Below are positions 26,666-42,749 of a stretch of 64,000 nucleotides of DNA, in pieces. Under the pieces are notes generated by a model. It made no database searches, was not told the DNA's origin, and saw only the letters and a program-made list of their open reading frames with translations. Position numbers and translations under genes: made by a program. Each line of letters opens with the position of its first letter. The first letter of the stretch is position 1. The stretch comes from Xanthomonas pisi DSM 18956 (lineage in GTDB: Bacteria; Pseudomonadota; Gammaproteobacteria; Xanthomonadales; Xanthomonadaceae): positions 1 through 64,000 of the forward strand of contig NZ_JPLE01000010.1 of NCBI RefSeq assembly GCF_001010415.1. Direction: 5' to 3'.

Positions 26666-27547
26666 TCAGGCCAGGCGGCCTGTGGCGCGCAACTGCTCGC
26701 CGATGCGGCGGATCTGCGCCTCGCCCTGGGCCAGGGCGGCGGCGCTGGTATGGACCGAGTAGTGGCCCATGACCAGGTCGTGCGGGTGCTTGACCGCCGA
26801 GCCCAGCACGAACGAGCTCGCGCCCACCGACACCACCTCGATGGCCTGCTCGGCCTCCTTGAACACCGCCATCTGGCCGGCACCGATGCGTTCGGCCGCT
26901 TTCAGCTGGCCGCCGTGCACCGCGATCCAGGCCACGCTGTGGCCGGCCGGCGGCACATAGCGCCAGGTCTCGCCGTCGCGCAGCTGCACGCTCAGGTAGG
27001 TCATGTCGGCCGGTGCCGGGATCGTGCTTTCCAGCGCGCCGTAGCGACCCAGCAGCACGCGCACCGGGCCGGCCACCGGCACATCCTGCGGCGACAGGTA
27101 CAAGCTCTGCGCCGGGGCGTTTTCCTCGGCGGCCGGCAGTGCGATCCACAGCTGGAAGCCCTTGGCCGACGCCTGGCCCACCGGCACGCCGTCGTGCCAG
27201 ACGCCATTGCCGGCACGCATCCATTCCACCCCGCCGGTGGGCAACGTGCCCTGCTGGCCGGTGCTGTCCTCATAGCCGACCTCGCCCTCCATCAGGTAGG
27301 TGAGCGTGGCAATGCCCGAATGCGGATGCATGCCCATCGGTGCCGCCGCTGCGGACGGCTTGACGGTGAACAGGTCCAGGAACACGAACGGCTTGACCAG
27401 CTGGCCCAGATCGCCCGGGCTCATCAGCCGGGTGATCGGTCCGCGGGTGGTGCCGCGGGTGCGAAACACCACGGGGCGCGGCGGAACCTGCACGCTTGTC
27501 TCGTGCTGCGGCTGATCGGCATAGACGGGCGTCAGTTGTGCGTTCAT
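26666..27547 (-). CDS. Pirin-family bicupin protein
   Basis: 293-residue bicupin, cytoplasmic, Fe-binding. The N-terminal cupin carries the metal site MHPHSGIATLTYLMEGEVGYEDSTG (His-x-His, near residues 73-75) with a downstream GNGVWHDG. C-terminal cupin ends with SFVLGSAVKHPHDLVMGHYSVHT. Bacterial pirins can act as quercetinases or redox-sensitive cofactors; activity not assignable. Next downstream on the strand is azoR. A GAC-AAG-AGA leader without a strong Shine-Dalgarno precedes the ATG. Confidence 0.92.
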   Translation of the reverse strand: MNAQLTPVYADQPQHETSVQVPPRPVVFRTRGTTRGPITRLMSPGDLGQLVKPFVFLDLFTVKPSAAAAPMGMHPHSGIATLTYLMEGEVGYEDSTGQQGTLPTGGVEWMRAGNGVWHDGVPVGQASAKGFQLWIALPAAEENAPAQSLYLSPQDVPVAGPVRVLLGRYGALESTIPAPADMTYLSVQLRDGETWRYVPPAGHSVAWIAVHGGQLKAAERIGAGQMAVFKEAEQAIEVVSVGASSFVLGSAVKHPHDLVMGHYSVHTSAAALAQGEAQIRRIGEQLRATGRLA

Positions 27548-27911
27548 GACAAGTCTCTTTGCGGTGGTGGAGCAAGCTGCTCCGGTGATGCAAAGCGTAG
27601 AGAGGCGCCGATTGGTCGACTAGCCGGAAGATTTGTAGTGCAGTCGTCCAAGAATTTAAGTAATCCATGCCGCATGACGTCCTCCCGTCGCGCGCGACCG
27701 CGACGCCGGCCACTGCACCGTATGCGCTGCGTGCCCGCTCGGGGCGGAGGCCCTGCCTGCGCGTTCGTTCGCTGATCCGGACGCTGGTCGCCCCGGCCAC
27801 CAATCCAGCGCGAACCCCCCCGCGTTGCAGGTGCCGCCCGGCGGGCAGCCTTCATGCCATGCCAACAACGGATTCTTCACGCTTGCGCCATTCTTCCGCT
27901 GGAGATCTCCG
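27548..27911. other. Divergent intergenic region
   Basis: 364 bases between the pirin gene (minus) and a lipoprotein gene (plus). The part nearest pirin is AT-richer (TTAAGTAATCC around 27656) and probably holds the promoters. The rest is GC-rich with no convincing gene. Confidence 0.45.
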
Positions 27912-28256
27912 ATGATCCGCATCCTTGCCCCGCTCGCTGCCGTCCTGTTGCTCTCGGCCTGTGCCTCCAACCAGGTAGCGCAGGTGCAGCCCATCGATGG
28001 CGCGATCTCCGGCCAGTGCCATATCGAAAAGGTCCGCGGCATCGTGGGTCTGGCCGCAGCGGCGCAGACGGTGGAGCGTGCGCGCGTCGACAGCGACAGC
28101 CTGCAGGTCAGCGTGCGGCGCGGCGAACGCGCCACCGGCGGCACCACCGCCAGCGGCCTGGCCGACCCGGCGCAGGGCGCCAGCGAAAGCGGCGGCGATC
28201 ACCTGAGCATCGAAACCGGCCCGCACAACAACATCACTGCGGTGTATTGCGGCTGA
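27912..28256 (+). CDS. Small lipoprotein, I78-inhibitor-like
   Basis: 114-residue lipoprotein: MIRILAPLAAVLLLSAC is a clear lipobox signal with lipidated Cys at residue 17. The mature part has CHIEKVRGIVG and ends ITAVYCG, which resembles the Cys-bracketed I78 peptidase-inhibitor fold (compare the clearer member at 36021). The middle is Gly/Ser-rich. GGAG lies 8 bases before the ATG. Its role is uncertain; an I78 member would inhibit serine proteases such as subtilisins in the periplasm. Confidence 0.75.
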   Translation: MIRILAPLAAVLLLSACASNQVAQVQPIDGAISGQCHIEKVRGIVGLAAAAQTVERARVDSDSLQVSVRRGERATGGTTASGLADPAQGASESGGDHLSIETGPHNNITAVYCG

Positions 28257-28586
28257 CGGCAACGCAGTGGCCGCGAACTAGTGGGTTGCAATCGCAGCGA
28301 TCCGGTCTGGCGAATCCTGCGCAGGCGATGGCCCTGGTCTGCAACGTGACGGTGGCTGCACCGGCGCGGCTGGCATATCGCCGCCCTGCGCGCATCACCA
28401 GCGCACCGGTCCCGGAGTACTGCCGCCGGCCGGTCATCCGGAAGTGCCTGGCGCGGTGCCAAAGCCGCCGGCACACCGTTGCCAACGGCGGTCGGAGGGA
28501 TCTGGCCGGCAGCGGCAAGCACAGCCAACGCGTCACTGCGGGCACGGGCTGCGCTCGCCCGCTGGCTGCGTCGTCGCCAGCCATTC
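28257..28586. other. Intergenic region between convergent genes
   Basis: 330 GC-rich bases between the lipoprotein gene and the end of the RND gene. I see no gene and no clear terminator hairpin. Confidence 0.4.
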
Positions 28587-31500
28587 TCAATCCGCCGAAC
28601 GCGCTTGGCCGGCTGGATCGTCATCAACGCGGCCGAACGCGCCGCGCCAATGTCGATGCAGCCATGTCTGGCCAGCGTGGATGCAGCTGAACACCGCAGG
28701 CACCACGACCAGGCATAGCAGTGTCGAACTGATCAATCCCCCGATCACCGCGATGGCCATTGGCTGACGGAAACTGGCATCGGCGCCGAAGCCCAACGCG
28801 ATCGGCAGCATGCCGGCGATCATGGCCACGGTGGTCATCACGATCGGACGCGCGCGTTTGTGGCACGCATCGAGCAGCGCGGCATCGACGCAGGTTGCCC
28901 CATTGCCGATTGCGATCACCGCGTATTCCACCAACAGGATCGAGTTCTTGGTGACGATGCCCATCAGCATCACCAGGCCGATCATCGACGGCACATCGAG
29001 TTCGCTGCCGCACAGCAACAGCGCGATGAAGGCGCCGCCGAGCGAAAGCGGAATGGCCGACAGGATGGTCAACGGCTGGAAGAAGTCGTTGAACAGCAGG
29101 ATCAGTACGCACAGCATGCACAAGGTCGCGATCACGATCGCCAGCAGCAGGCCGGACGATAGCTCCGCCGCCACTTCGGCATCGCCGGACTGGATCAGCG
29201 CCACGTTTGCAGGCAGTTGCCGGATGGCCGGACGCGTGGTGGCCAAGGCCTGCGCCTTGCTCAACGGCATCTCGCCCAGGTCGGCACTGACCGTGACGTA
29301 GCGTTGGCGATCGTAGCGATTGATCTCGGTCGGGCCGCTTTCCAGTGCCAGGACCGCGACGCTGGACAACGGCACCAGGCCATCGCGCGATGGCACGCGC
29401 AGATTGGACAAGGCCTCCAGATCGGCGCTGACCCGGTCGGGAACCTGCACGCGGATATTGATCTGCCGGTTGTCCAGATTGAGTTTGGCAAGTTGCGGTT
29501 CGAAATCGCCGCTGGTCGCGGTGCGCAGGGTCTGGCCGATATCGGCGCTGCTCACGCCGTAACGGGCGGTCTGGCTCTGGATCGGCCGCGCAACCAGTTC
29601 CGGGCGTTGCAGGCTTGCGGTGGTGCGCACACCCGACAGGCCGGCCGCGCGCAACTGGCTTGCGAACGCGATGGCGGTGGCGTTGAGGGCGTCTTCCGAT
29701 TCGCTGGTGAGAATCATCGACAGGTGTTCGCCCGGCCCGCCGCCGCTCACGGTGACGCGTGCGCCGGTGATATTGACCACGACCCGTCGCACCGCGCGCT
29801 CGATCTGCGCCTGCGCCGCGCGGGTCTTGCGCGGCGATAGCACCAGGGTCATCTCGGCCTTGCGCACCTGCGCCACCTGCGCATCGCGCCCGCCCGCATC
29901 GCCGCCGATGCTGGTGAACACCGCGCCGACGCCGTCGATGCGGCCTACCGCCGCGCGCACCCGCTCGGTGACCTGGCGGGTCTGCCCGATGTCGCTTTCC
30001 GGCCCCAGCTCGACCTTGACGGTGATGAAGCCGCGGTCGCTGGCCGGCACCAGGCCCTTGGACAGCAGCGGCAACAACGCCAGCGACAACAGCAGGAACA
30101 CGCCGGCCGCGCCCAAGGTCGCTGCGCGATGCCGCAGGCTCCACTGCACCAGCTGCAGATAGCCGGCAGTCACCGCGCCGGTCGTCGGTTCGGCTGGATT
30201 GTCGTGGCGTGCGCGCAGAAAGGTGGCCGCCATGATCGGGGTGATCAGCCGCGCCACCATCAACGAGGCCACCACCGCAATCACGGCGGTCCACCCGAAC
30301 TGCTTGAAGAACAATCCCGGGATGCCGCCCATCAACGTGGTCGGCACGAACACCACCACCAGGGTGGCAGTGGTGGCCATGACCACCAAGGCGATCTCGT
30401 TGACCGCGTCGGCAGTGGCCTGAAACGCGGATTTGCCCATGCGCCGATGACGTTCGATGTTCTCGATCTCGACGATGGCGTCGTCGACCAGGATGCCGAC
30501 CACCACTGCCAGGGCCAGCAAGGTCAGCGTATTGAGCGAGTAATCCAGCCACCACATCACCGCGAACGCCGGCAGGATGGACAGCGGCAGCGCCGATGCG
30601 GCGATCAGGGTGGCGCGCCAGTCGCGCAGGAACAGCCACACCACCAGCACCGCCAGCAGCGCGCCCTCGTAGAGCATCGCCATCGACCCTTCGAATTGCT
30701 CCAGGGTGTAGGCCACGGTGCCGGAGACCGGGGTGATGCGCAGGGAGGTGTCGGTCCGTTGCAACTGCTGCAGCGCCTGCGCGACACCGTCGGCGATCCT
30801 GGTTTCGTCAAAGCCCTTGGTGCGATAGAGGCTGAGCCCGATCACCGGCTTGCCATCCAGCAGCGCGGCCTGCCGACGGTCGGCGATGCCGTCGCGCACG
30901 CGCGCGATCTGCTCCAGGCGCACGCTGCCGCCGCTGGCGAGCGCAATCGACATGCCGGGCAGCTGCGCGGCCTGCCGCACACCGGCCAGCGTGCGCACCG
31001 ATTGCTCGGCGCCGCCCAGTTGCACGCGTCCGCCGGAGGAATCCTGCTGCATCTGCTGCAGCGCGCGCGACACATCGGACGTGGTCACCCCCAGTGCCGT
31101 CATCTGCACCGGATCCACCTCCACCCGTATTTCGCGCTGCACGCCGCCCAGGCGCTGCACGCGGCCCACGCCCGGCACCTTCAGCAGCGCCTTGCTCACG
31201 CTGTCGTCGACATACCAGGACAGCGCGGTCTCATCCAGCGTTGTGGAGGTCACCGCATAGGTCAGGATCGGCGTGCTGTTTTCGGTCACCGCACTGATGG
31301 CCGGCTGCAGCAGTTCCGCAGGCAACGACGAACGTACCCGGTCGACCGCATCCTTGGTTTCGATCAATGCATCGGACAGCGATTTCTCCAGGCGAAATTC
31401 GGCCACGATCTGCACCTGCCCGTCGCTGATGGTGGTGCGCAGGTGGCGCAGGCCGCTGACGGTAGCGAGGGAGTCTTCCACCTTGCGCGCCACATCGGTT

Positions 31501-31679
31501 TCCAGCTGCGCCGGTGCCGCCCCCGGCTGGGTCAAGGCGACGGTGACGGTGGGCAGATCCAGATCCGGCAGCGCCTGGATGGAAAGATTGCGGAAGCCGT
31601 ACACGCCCGCCAGCGTCAGCAGAAAGGACAGCAATACCGCAGGGATGGGATTGCGCAGCGACCAGGTAGCGAAGTTCAT
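28587..31679 (-). CDS. RND multidrug efflux pump inner-membrane subunit (HAE1 type)
   Basis: 1030-residue proton-driven transporter of the AcrB/MexB superfamily, exporting hydrophobic compounds from periplasm and inner membrane. The N-terminus (MNFATWSLRNPIPAVLLSFLLTLAGVYGF) is TM1. The TM4 signature GILVDDAIVEIENIERH carries the two essential Asp residues. Typical porter repeats flank it, and later TM segments include MIGLVMLMGIVTKNSILLVEYAV. The true start is the ATG at 31679; the longer frame upstream reads through the adaptor gene. It overlaps that gene's stop in ATGA, giving translational coupling. No outer-membrane factor gene is nearby, so it probably shares a TolC-like partner encoded elsewhere. 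Confidence 0.95.
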   Translation of the reverse strand: MNFATWSLRNPIPAVLLSFLLTLAGVYGFRNLSIQALPDLDLPTVTVALTQPGAAPAQLETDVARKVEDSLATVSGLRHLRTTISDGQVQIVAEFRLEKSLSDALIETKDAVDRVRSSLPAELLQPAISAVTENSTPILTYAVTSTTLDETALSWYVDDSVSKALLKVPGVGRVQRLGGVQREIRVEVDPVQMTALGVTTSDVSRALQQMQQDSSGGRVQLGGAEQSVRTLAGVRQAAQLPGMSIALASGGSVRLEQIARVRDGIADRRQAALLDGKPVIGLSLYRTKGFDETRIADGVAQALQQLQRTDTSLRITPVSGTVAYTLEQFEGSMAMLYEGALLAVLVVWLFLRDWRATLIAASALPLSILPAFAVMWWLDYSLNTLTLLALAVVVGILVDDAIVEIENIERHRRMGKSAFQATADAVNEIALVVMATTATLVVVFVPTTLMGGIPGLFFKQFGWTAVIAVVASLMVARLITPIMAATFLRARHDNPAEPTTGAVTAGYLQLVQWSLRHRAATLGAAGVFLLLSLALLPLLSKGLVPASDRGFITVKVELGPESDIGQTRQVTERVRAAVGRIDGVGAVFTSIGGDAGGRDAQVAQVRKAEMTLVLSPRKTRAAQAQIERAVRRVVVNITGARVTVSGGGPGEHLSMILTSESEDALNATAIAFASQLRAAGLSGVRTTASLQRPELVARPIQSQTARYGVSSADIGQTLRTATSGDFEPQLAKLNLDNRQINIRVQVPDRVSADLEALSNLRVPSRDGLVPLSSVAVLALESGPTEINRYDRQRYVTVSADLGEMPLSKAQALATTRPAIRQLPANVALIQSGDAEVAAELSSGLLLAIVIATLCMLCVLILLFNDFFQPLTILSAIPLSLGGAFIALLLCGSELDVPSMIGLVMLMGIVTKNSILLVEYAVIAIGNGATCVDAALLDACHKRARPIVMTTVAMIAGMLPIALGFGADASFRQPMAIAVIGGLISSTLLCLVVVPAVFSCIHAGQTWLHRHWRGAFGRVDDDPAGQARSAD

Positions 31680-32881
31680 CGTGGCCCACGTGGAATCAGC
31701 TGCATGCCGGCCAGCGGGCCGGCCGGTGTGGTCTTGACCAGCACCGTGTCGCCATCGGCGAGCAATCCCGCGCCCTGCGCCACGATGCGCTCGCCGTCGG
31801 TCCACGGTTGCAGCAGTTCAACCTCGGGACCGAAGCGCCGCCCCACCGTCACCGCTTGCGTGCGCACCCTGGCAGCGGCGCCGCTGCCGACGATGCGGAA
31901 CACCAGGCTGCGGCCATCGCGCACCACCACGCTCGACGCCGGCACCACCAGCGCGCGGCTGGACGGCAAGGCCACCGCACCATCGACGTACATCCCGCCG
32001 CGCAGCGGGCTGCCGGGCTGGATATCCGCATACACCACGCCTAGCCGGGAGCGCGCATCCAGCAAAGGCGCGATCTGGCGCACGCGTGCCGCCACGGGGC
32101 TGCCGTCGGGCAGCCGCAGCCGAACCTGCTGGCCCAGCGCGATGCGCGCGATCTGCTCGGGCGTGAACTCTCCGCGCCACTCCAGGCGGCCCTGGCGCAC
32201 CAGGCGAAACAGTTCCTGGCCGCTGCTGGCCACCGCGCCCAGCGTCGCGCTCTGCGCGCTGATCACGCCATCGTCCGGGGCGGTGATGTCGGCTTGCTGC
32301 AGCTGCAGCCGGTTGGCATCCAGCTGCGCCTGCGCCACCGCGATCTGGGTGTTGGCCGTTACCGCTTCGGTCACGTAGCGCTGCACTTCCTGATCGCTCA
32401 TCGCCCCGGCCGCCTGCACGCGCACGGCGCGCATGCGATTGGTCTGGGCCTGGTGCGCGGCCGCCTGCGCCTTGGCCAGGTCTGCACGCAGTTCTGCGCG
32501 TGCTGCCAGCAAGGTTGCGGTATCGAAACGCGCCAGCAGCTGCCCGCGCGTCACCACATCGCCGACCGCCACGGTGAGCGTCACCAGCCGCAGCCCGTTG
32601 CTTTGCGAACTGATCACCGCCTCCTGCCAGGGCGCCACGATCCCGGTGGCCGACAGCGTGCTTGGCCACTCGACCTGGCGTGGCGTGATCGCTGTGACCG
32701 ACAACGCGGTGATCGCAAGCGCGTGGCTCGGCGGCTGGGCGCGCGTGGACCACCACCAGCCCGAGGCGACGGCACCGCTGGCCAGCAGACAGCACGCCAG
32801 CGGCGTTGCGAAGCGTCGCGGCCCGCGCCTGGATGGCGCGGCGGGGGGGTGCGCACTAGCGGGTGTGTCGGTTGGGATCAT
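31676..32881 (-). CDS. RND efflux periplasmic adaptor (membrane fusion protein)
   Basis: 401-residue HlyD/AcrA-type adaptor that links the RND pump to an outer-membrane channel. N-terminal single membrane anchor (LACCLLASGAVASGWWWS, residues ~28-45), beta-barrel/lipoyl half with QEAVISSQSNGLRLVTLTVAVGDVVTRGQLLARFD, a helical hairpin (ARAELRADLAKAQAAAHQAQ), then the second lipoyl strand DITAPDDGVISAQ. First gene of the two-gene operon. No local regulator gene is seen: the 950 bases upstream look empty. Confidence 0.93.
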   Translation of the reverse strand: MIPTDTPASAHPPAAPSRRGPRRFATPLACCLLASGAVASGWWWSTRAQPPSHALAITALSVTAITPRQVEWPSTLSATGIVAPWQEAVISSQSNGLRLVTLTVAVGDVVTRGQLLARFDTATLLAARAELRADLAKAQAAAHQAQTNRMRAVRVQAAGAMSDQEVQRYVTEAVTANTQIAVAQAQLDANRLQLQQADITAPDDGVISAQSATLGAVASSGQELFRLVRQGRLEWRGEFTPEQIARIALGQQVRLRLPDGSPVAARVRQIAPLLDARSRLGVVYADIQPGSPLRGGMYVDGAVALPSSRALVVPASSVVVRDGRSLVFRIVGSGAAARVRTQAVTVGRRFGPEVELLQPWTDGERIVAQGAGLLADGDTVLVKTTPAGPLAGMQLIPRGPR

Positions 32882-33833
32882 GGTCGTTATGCGGTCTGAG
32901 GCAAGGGAAGGACATCAACACGCCGGACAGCCTCCGAGCGCACGGTCGCGTGGCAGTGGGAGCCGCGTGGTGCCGAACGGCAGCAGCAATCGCGCCTGCT
33001 CTGGCGTTACGCGTACGCTGCCGACGCGTTGCGTTGGCAAGCTCGGCACTGCGAAGCGATCAGCGCATCGCAAGCGCCAGCGAACCGCTGGCTGGATGGC
33101 ATCGTTGCAAGCAGCCGTTAAAGAACTTTTAGTCGGTTGAAGAATTCTTTAAGCGCACCGTGGTGGCTGTGCGCCTTGAAAGGAACACTGCCTACTGGCA
33201 TGCGGCCGGCGCTGTCTGCATTGGCGTTGGTGGCATCGGCAAGCTTAGAAATGGTCGGCGGTAGCGCAACGACATGGCGCATGCATGAGTGAGGCGGGCA
33301 TCCAGCGCTTTGCTCGCTAGGCCAGATTCAGCTGTTGCTTGCTCTTGCAGAGTCCGCGACGGCAGCAGCACGCCAGTAACGCCACCGCAGAAGCGATGCT
33401 GGCCGACAGCCACATCATGGCCTCAAAGGTCGCTATACAGCAGTAGCGCATACCGCATCTACGCCCATATCGAAGCAATAACGTGGCGGCACAGACAGGA
33501 ATCGGATGCCATGCGGACTGGCAGAGTTCTTCGTCGATCGTCTGTCTGCAGCGTTCACTCCGACGCTATGCAGTGCATGCAGTCGACCAAGGCCATCGTC
33601 ACTCGCATGCGACGTTCAGTTCTGCGTCCAGTGGCAATGTTGTTCCGCTGCATCGCTGCCGCTATGTCATCGATGCTGATGGCGGCTGAGCTTTCAATCA
33701 TGGTCCGGCATTAACGACAAACTACGGACAGGTTGGCACCTTAGCGTGGTAGCGCCGAATGCATGTCACCATCGATCGGATGACGATTGGGTCCCGCAGA
33801 TTGCGCTCAACTCTTTCAACGCTGTGAGGATAG
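32882..33833. other. Long gene-free region
   Basis: About 950 bases between the efflux operon and the methyltransferase gene. Two short plus-strand frames exist (33289-33714 and 33483-33689) but their composition is random-like and neither has a ribosome site. The stretch 33110-33170 is AT-richer and is the likely promoter side of the efflux operon. Possibly a decayed gene. Confidence 0.45.
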
Positions 33834-34412
33834 ATGGCACGTTCGTATATGGCTTCGTTTCTTCGCGAATGGATCGCCGCTCCCAGCTCGGTTGCCGCGA
33901 TCCTCCCCTCCGGGCCCGCACTCGCCTCCAGCATCACCTCCGAGCTCTCGGAGCGTACCGGGCGTGTTCTCGAACTTGGCCCCGGTACCGGCGCATTTAC
34001 CCAGTCGATGCTCGACAGAGGCGTGCGCGAGAAGAACCTGTTCCTGCTCGAATACAACCAGACGTTCTCATCGTTGCTCACGCGCCGCTTCCCGCACGCG
34101 ACCGTATTGCAGATGGACGTTGCCGATCTGGAAGCGTTACCCCGCTTTGATGGGGCCTGCGTGGATGCAGTGGTCTGCGGTCTTGGCTTCTTGAACATGC
34201 GCGCCCATCAAGTGGCCGCCATCGTGCGCGGGGCCTTCATGCATCTCAAGCAGGGCGGATGCATGTATCTGTTTACCTATGGCCTCAAATGCTCGGTGCC
34301 AGCGCATGTTCTGGATGCGCTCGATCTGGAGGCGGTCAAGATCGGGCGGACCTATCGGAACATTCCGCCGGCGACGACCTATCGTCTGCAACGCCGCATC
34401 CACAGACGCTAA
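33834..34412 (+). CDS. Class I SAM methyltransferase, phospholipid N-methyltransferase-like (PmtA type)
   Basis: 192-residue SAM-dependent methyltransferase. The N-terminus FLREWIAAPSSVAAILPSGPALASSI is characteristic of PmtA-type phosphatidylethanolamine N-methyltransferases, followed by SAM motif I VLELGPGTGAFTQ (residues ~44-56) and the acidic EYN of motif II. Motif III-like VDAVVCGLGFLNM and the GG-turn follow. PmtA makes phosphatidylcholine precursors; some family members have other acceptors, so specificity is inference. Start chosen at 33834; MASFLREW at 33849 is an alternative. Confidence 0.8.
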   Translation: MARSYMASFLREWIAAPSSVAAILPSGPALASSITSELSERTGRVLELGPGTGAFTQSMLDRGVREKNLFLLEYNQTFSSLLTRRFPHATVLQMDVADLEALPRFDGACVDAVVCGLGFLNMRAHQVAAIVRGAFMHLKQGGCMYLFTYGLKCSVPAHVLDALDLEAVKIGRTYRNIPPATTYRLQRRIHRR

Positions 34413-34662
34413 CTCGCCGATGGCCGCGCGCGGATGCTGCCGATGGATGCGATGCGACGCGATGCCGTGGACGATGACACCTTCGTGCGCGATGCCTGGG
34501 CACAGCGCCGCCAGAAGCAGATTGCAGACGAATGATGACCGCCATCGCGTTGCGTGCGGCGCGACGTCCACGGTCACGCGCTGGATCCACAGCTAGCCAG
34601 TCAGCGACGGCAGCCGGTGGCGTGCGACCATCTCGCCAACGCTCCCGCACCGAACCGCGACA

Positions 34663-35874
34663 TCACGCAGCACGCTGACGACGGCTGAGCTTGGGCGTGG
34701 TTGCCTTGCCTGGCTTGCCGGCCTTGCGTTGCTTGCTGCGCGAGTCGGTCAAAAAGCGCAGGGTGGCCGCTTCCCACTGCCGCTCGCCGCGCACGCCGCT
34801 GGCCATCGCCTGCAATTGCCCGGCGCGCCAGCCTTCGAACACGCAGGGGTCGATGTAGGCCTTGCGGCACACCGATGGCGTGTTGCCGAGCGCATCGGCC
34901 ACCTCGCGGATGACATCGTTCTGCACCTGCGTCAGTGCACGTTCGCTCATGCGCTCGGGCAGTGGCAGCTGTGCCAGACGTTGCAGCGCGGCCAGCGTGC
35001 CGCCCCAGGTGCGGAAATCCTTGGCGGTGAAATCCTCGCCCATCGCCTCGCGCAGGTAGTCGTTGACCTGCCCCGAATCCACCGGTTGCAGGGTGCCGTC
35101 GTCGTCGCGGTATTGAAACAGCGATTGCCCCGGTAGCTGCTGGCATTGCCGGATCAGTTTGACCAGGTGCTTGTCGTCCACTTCGATATCGTGATCCTGG
35201 CCGCTCTTGCCGCGGAATTTGAGCCGCGCACGCCCGCCGTTCAAGAACTCCATATGCCGGTTGCGCAAGGTGGTCAGCCCGTACGAGCGATTGCTGCGCG
35301 CATATTCGGCATTGCCCACGCGCACCAGGGTGTCGGCCAGCAGCGCGACCACGATGGCCAGCACCTTCTCGCGTGGAAAGCCGTGCAAGGCCAGATCGCG
35401 TCGCAGGCGCCGCCGCAATTTGGGCAGTGCCGTGCCGAAGGCGATCACGCGCTCGAACTTGCCTTCGCCGCGCACCTGCGCCCAATCAGCGTGGTAGCGG
35501 TACTGCTTGCGCTGCCGCGCATCGCGCCCGGTGGCCTGCAGATGGCCATTGGGTTTGGCGCAGATCCACACCTGCGTGTACGCCGGCGGGATGGCCAGCG
35601 CGCGGATGCGCTGCAAGGTCTCGGCATCGGCGATGCGCTCCCCGTCGGCACTGCGGTAGCTGAAGCTCTTGCCTGCCTTACGCCGGCTGATGCCAGGCTG
35701 CTGATCGTTGACGTAGGTCAGCCCCGCCGCACGCGCGGTGGCCTTGGCCTGAGCGACAGCGGCCACGGTGGCCACGGCGGCCGAGGCGACCACCGCACCG
35801 GTGGCAGCGGTGGCCAACTTGCCGGCGGTGCTGGCCGAGGCTGCGGCGTTGCGAAGAACACGTTTGGCTTTCAT
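34663..35874 (-). CDS. DNA topoisomerase IB
   Basis: 403-residue type IB topoisomerase of the small poxvirus-like bacterial class, relaxing supercoils through a 3'-phosphotyrosine. The catalytic C-terminal part shows LVRVGNAEYARSNRSYGLTTLRNRH (catalytic Arg region), LKFRGKSGQDHDIEV (catalytic Lys), FTAKDFRTWGGT and NTPSVCRKAYIDPCV with the nucleophile Tyr near residue 339. The ATG at 35874 (MKAKRVLRN) was preferred over one 20 codons upstream. Unusual: residues ~20-45 are an uncharged Ala/Val-rich stretch (ATAATGAVVASAAVATV) before the family domain. Confidence 0.93.
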   Translation of the reverse strand: MKAKRVLRNAAASASTAGKLATAATGAVVASAAVATVAAVAQAKATARAAGLTYVNDQQPGISRRKAGKSFSYRSADGERIADAETLQRIRALAIPPAYTQVWICAKPNGHLQATGRDARQRKQYRYHADWAQVRGEGKFERVIAFGTALPKLRRRLRRDLALHGFPREKVLAIVVALLADTLVRVGNAEYARSNRSYGLTTLRNRHMEFLNGGRARLKFRGKSGQDHDIEVDDKHLVKLIRQCQQLPGQSLFQYRDDDGTLQPVDSGQVNDYLREAMGEDFTAKDFRTWGGTLAALQRLAQLPLPERMSERALTQVQNDVIREVADALGNTPSVCRKAYIDPCVFEGWRAGQLQAMASGVRGERQWEAATLRFLTDSRSKQRKAGKPGKATTPKLSRRQRAA

Positions 35875-36020
35875 TGCGCACGGATCAAAGGACTGGCACC
35901 GATTGTTGGGCCGCGCAGCGCTAGGCCGCGTCAACGCAACGACAACGCCGTGTGGGCAAGCGATGCCCGCGGCGCAACTTTGTGCTTATGCTTGGGCATC
36001 CCCCTTTGCTGGAGTCATCG

Positions 36021-36401
36021 ATGCGCGCTGTCCTGCCTATTGCCCGCCTGGCTTGCACCTTGGTCGTGCTGACTGCATTGACTGCCTGCAACAAACCGCA
36101 ACCCGATGAACAGGAAGCCGTCGCGGCCAACGCGCAACAGGCGGCCGAGCAAGCGTCCGCGCCGGTGCCGGATGCAGCGCCGGAAGCGCCACCGATCGGC
36201 AGCTGCGACGCCACCCAGGTGCAGTCGCTGGTTGGCCAGCCCATCACCGATGCCGTCGGCGAGCAGGCTCGCAGCGATGCCGGCGCCAAGTCGGTACGCG
36301 TGCTCAAGCCCGGCCAGATGGTCACAATGGAATTCAACGGCGAACGGCTCAATCTGGAAGTGGATGCCAAGAACGTCATCACCGCGGTGCGCTGCGGCTG
36401 A
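36021..36401 (+). CDS. I78-family peptidase inhibitor lipoprotein
   Basis: 126-residue lipoprotein. Signal with lipobox LTALTAC (Cys ~23), an Ala/Pro/Glu/Gln-rich spacer to residue ~60, then the I78 fold: CDATQVQSLVGQPITDAVGEQARSDAGAKSVRVLKPGQMVTMEF, NGERLNLEVDAKNVITAVRCG. The two Cys bracket the domain and the RVLKPG…RLNxxVD motifs are diagnostic. Predicted periplasmic serine protease inhibitor. GGAG precedes the ATG at 9 bases. Confidence 0.9.
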   Translation: MRAVLPIARLACTLVVLTALTACNKPQPDEQEAVAANAQQAAEQASAPVPDAAPEAPPIGSCDATQVQSLVGQPITDAVGEQARSDAGAKSVRVLKPGQMVTMEFNGERLNLEVDAKNVITAVRCG

Positions 36402-36603
36402 GCCTGCGCTGGCGCCTGTCGTTGGACAGGCGCCAAGCCAGCTGGCACAAGGGATTGCAGCGGGTCTTGTTGCAGCTGTAACGGTGTATTGCGGCACCGC
36501 ATCAACTGTGGTCTAGTCGATCATCCGGTGACCTCTTCGAAACGCTCCACGGATCGAGCGCTGCAACGTCGTCGCCGCTCTCCCAGATCGCAAAGAGGCA
36601 GAC

Positions 36604-41076
<4,473 letters not shown>

Positions 41077-41081
41077 GTGAC

Positions 41082-42734
<1,653 letters not shown>

Positions 42735-42749
42735 GGAATGCTAGGCCAC

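Noticed and set aside
33289-33714. Plus-strand frame of 141 codons in the gene-free region
   Set aside because: No ribosome site, random-like composition, no recognisable domain.
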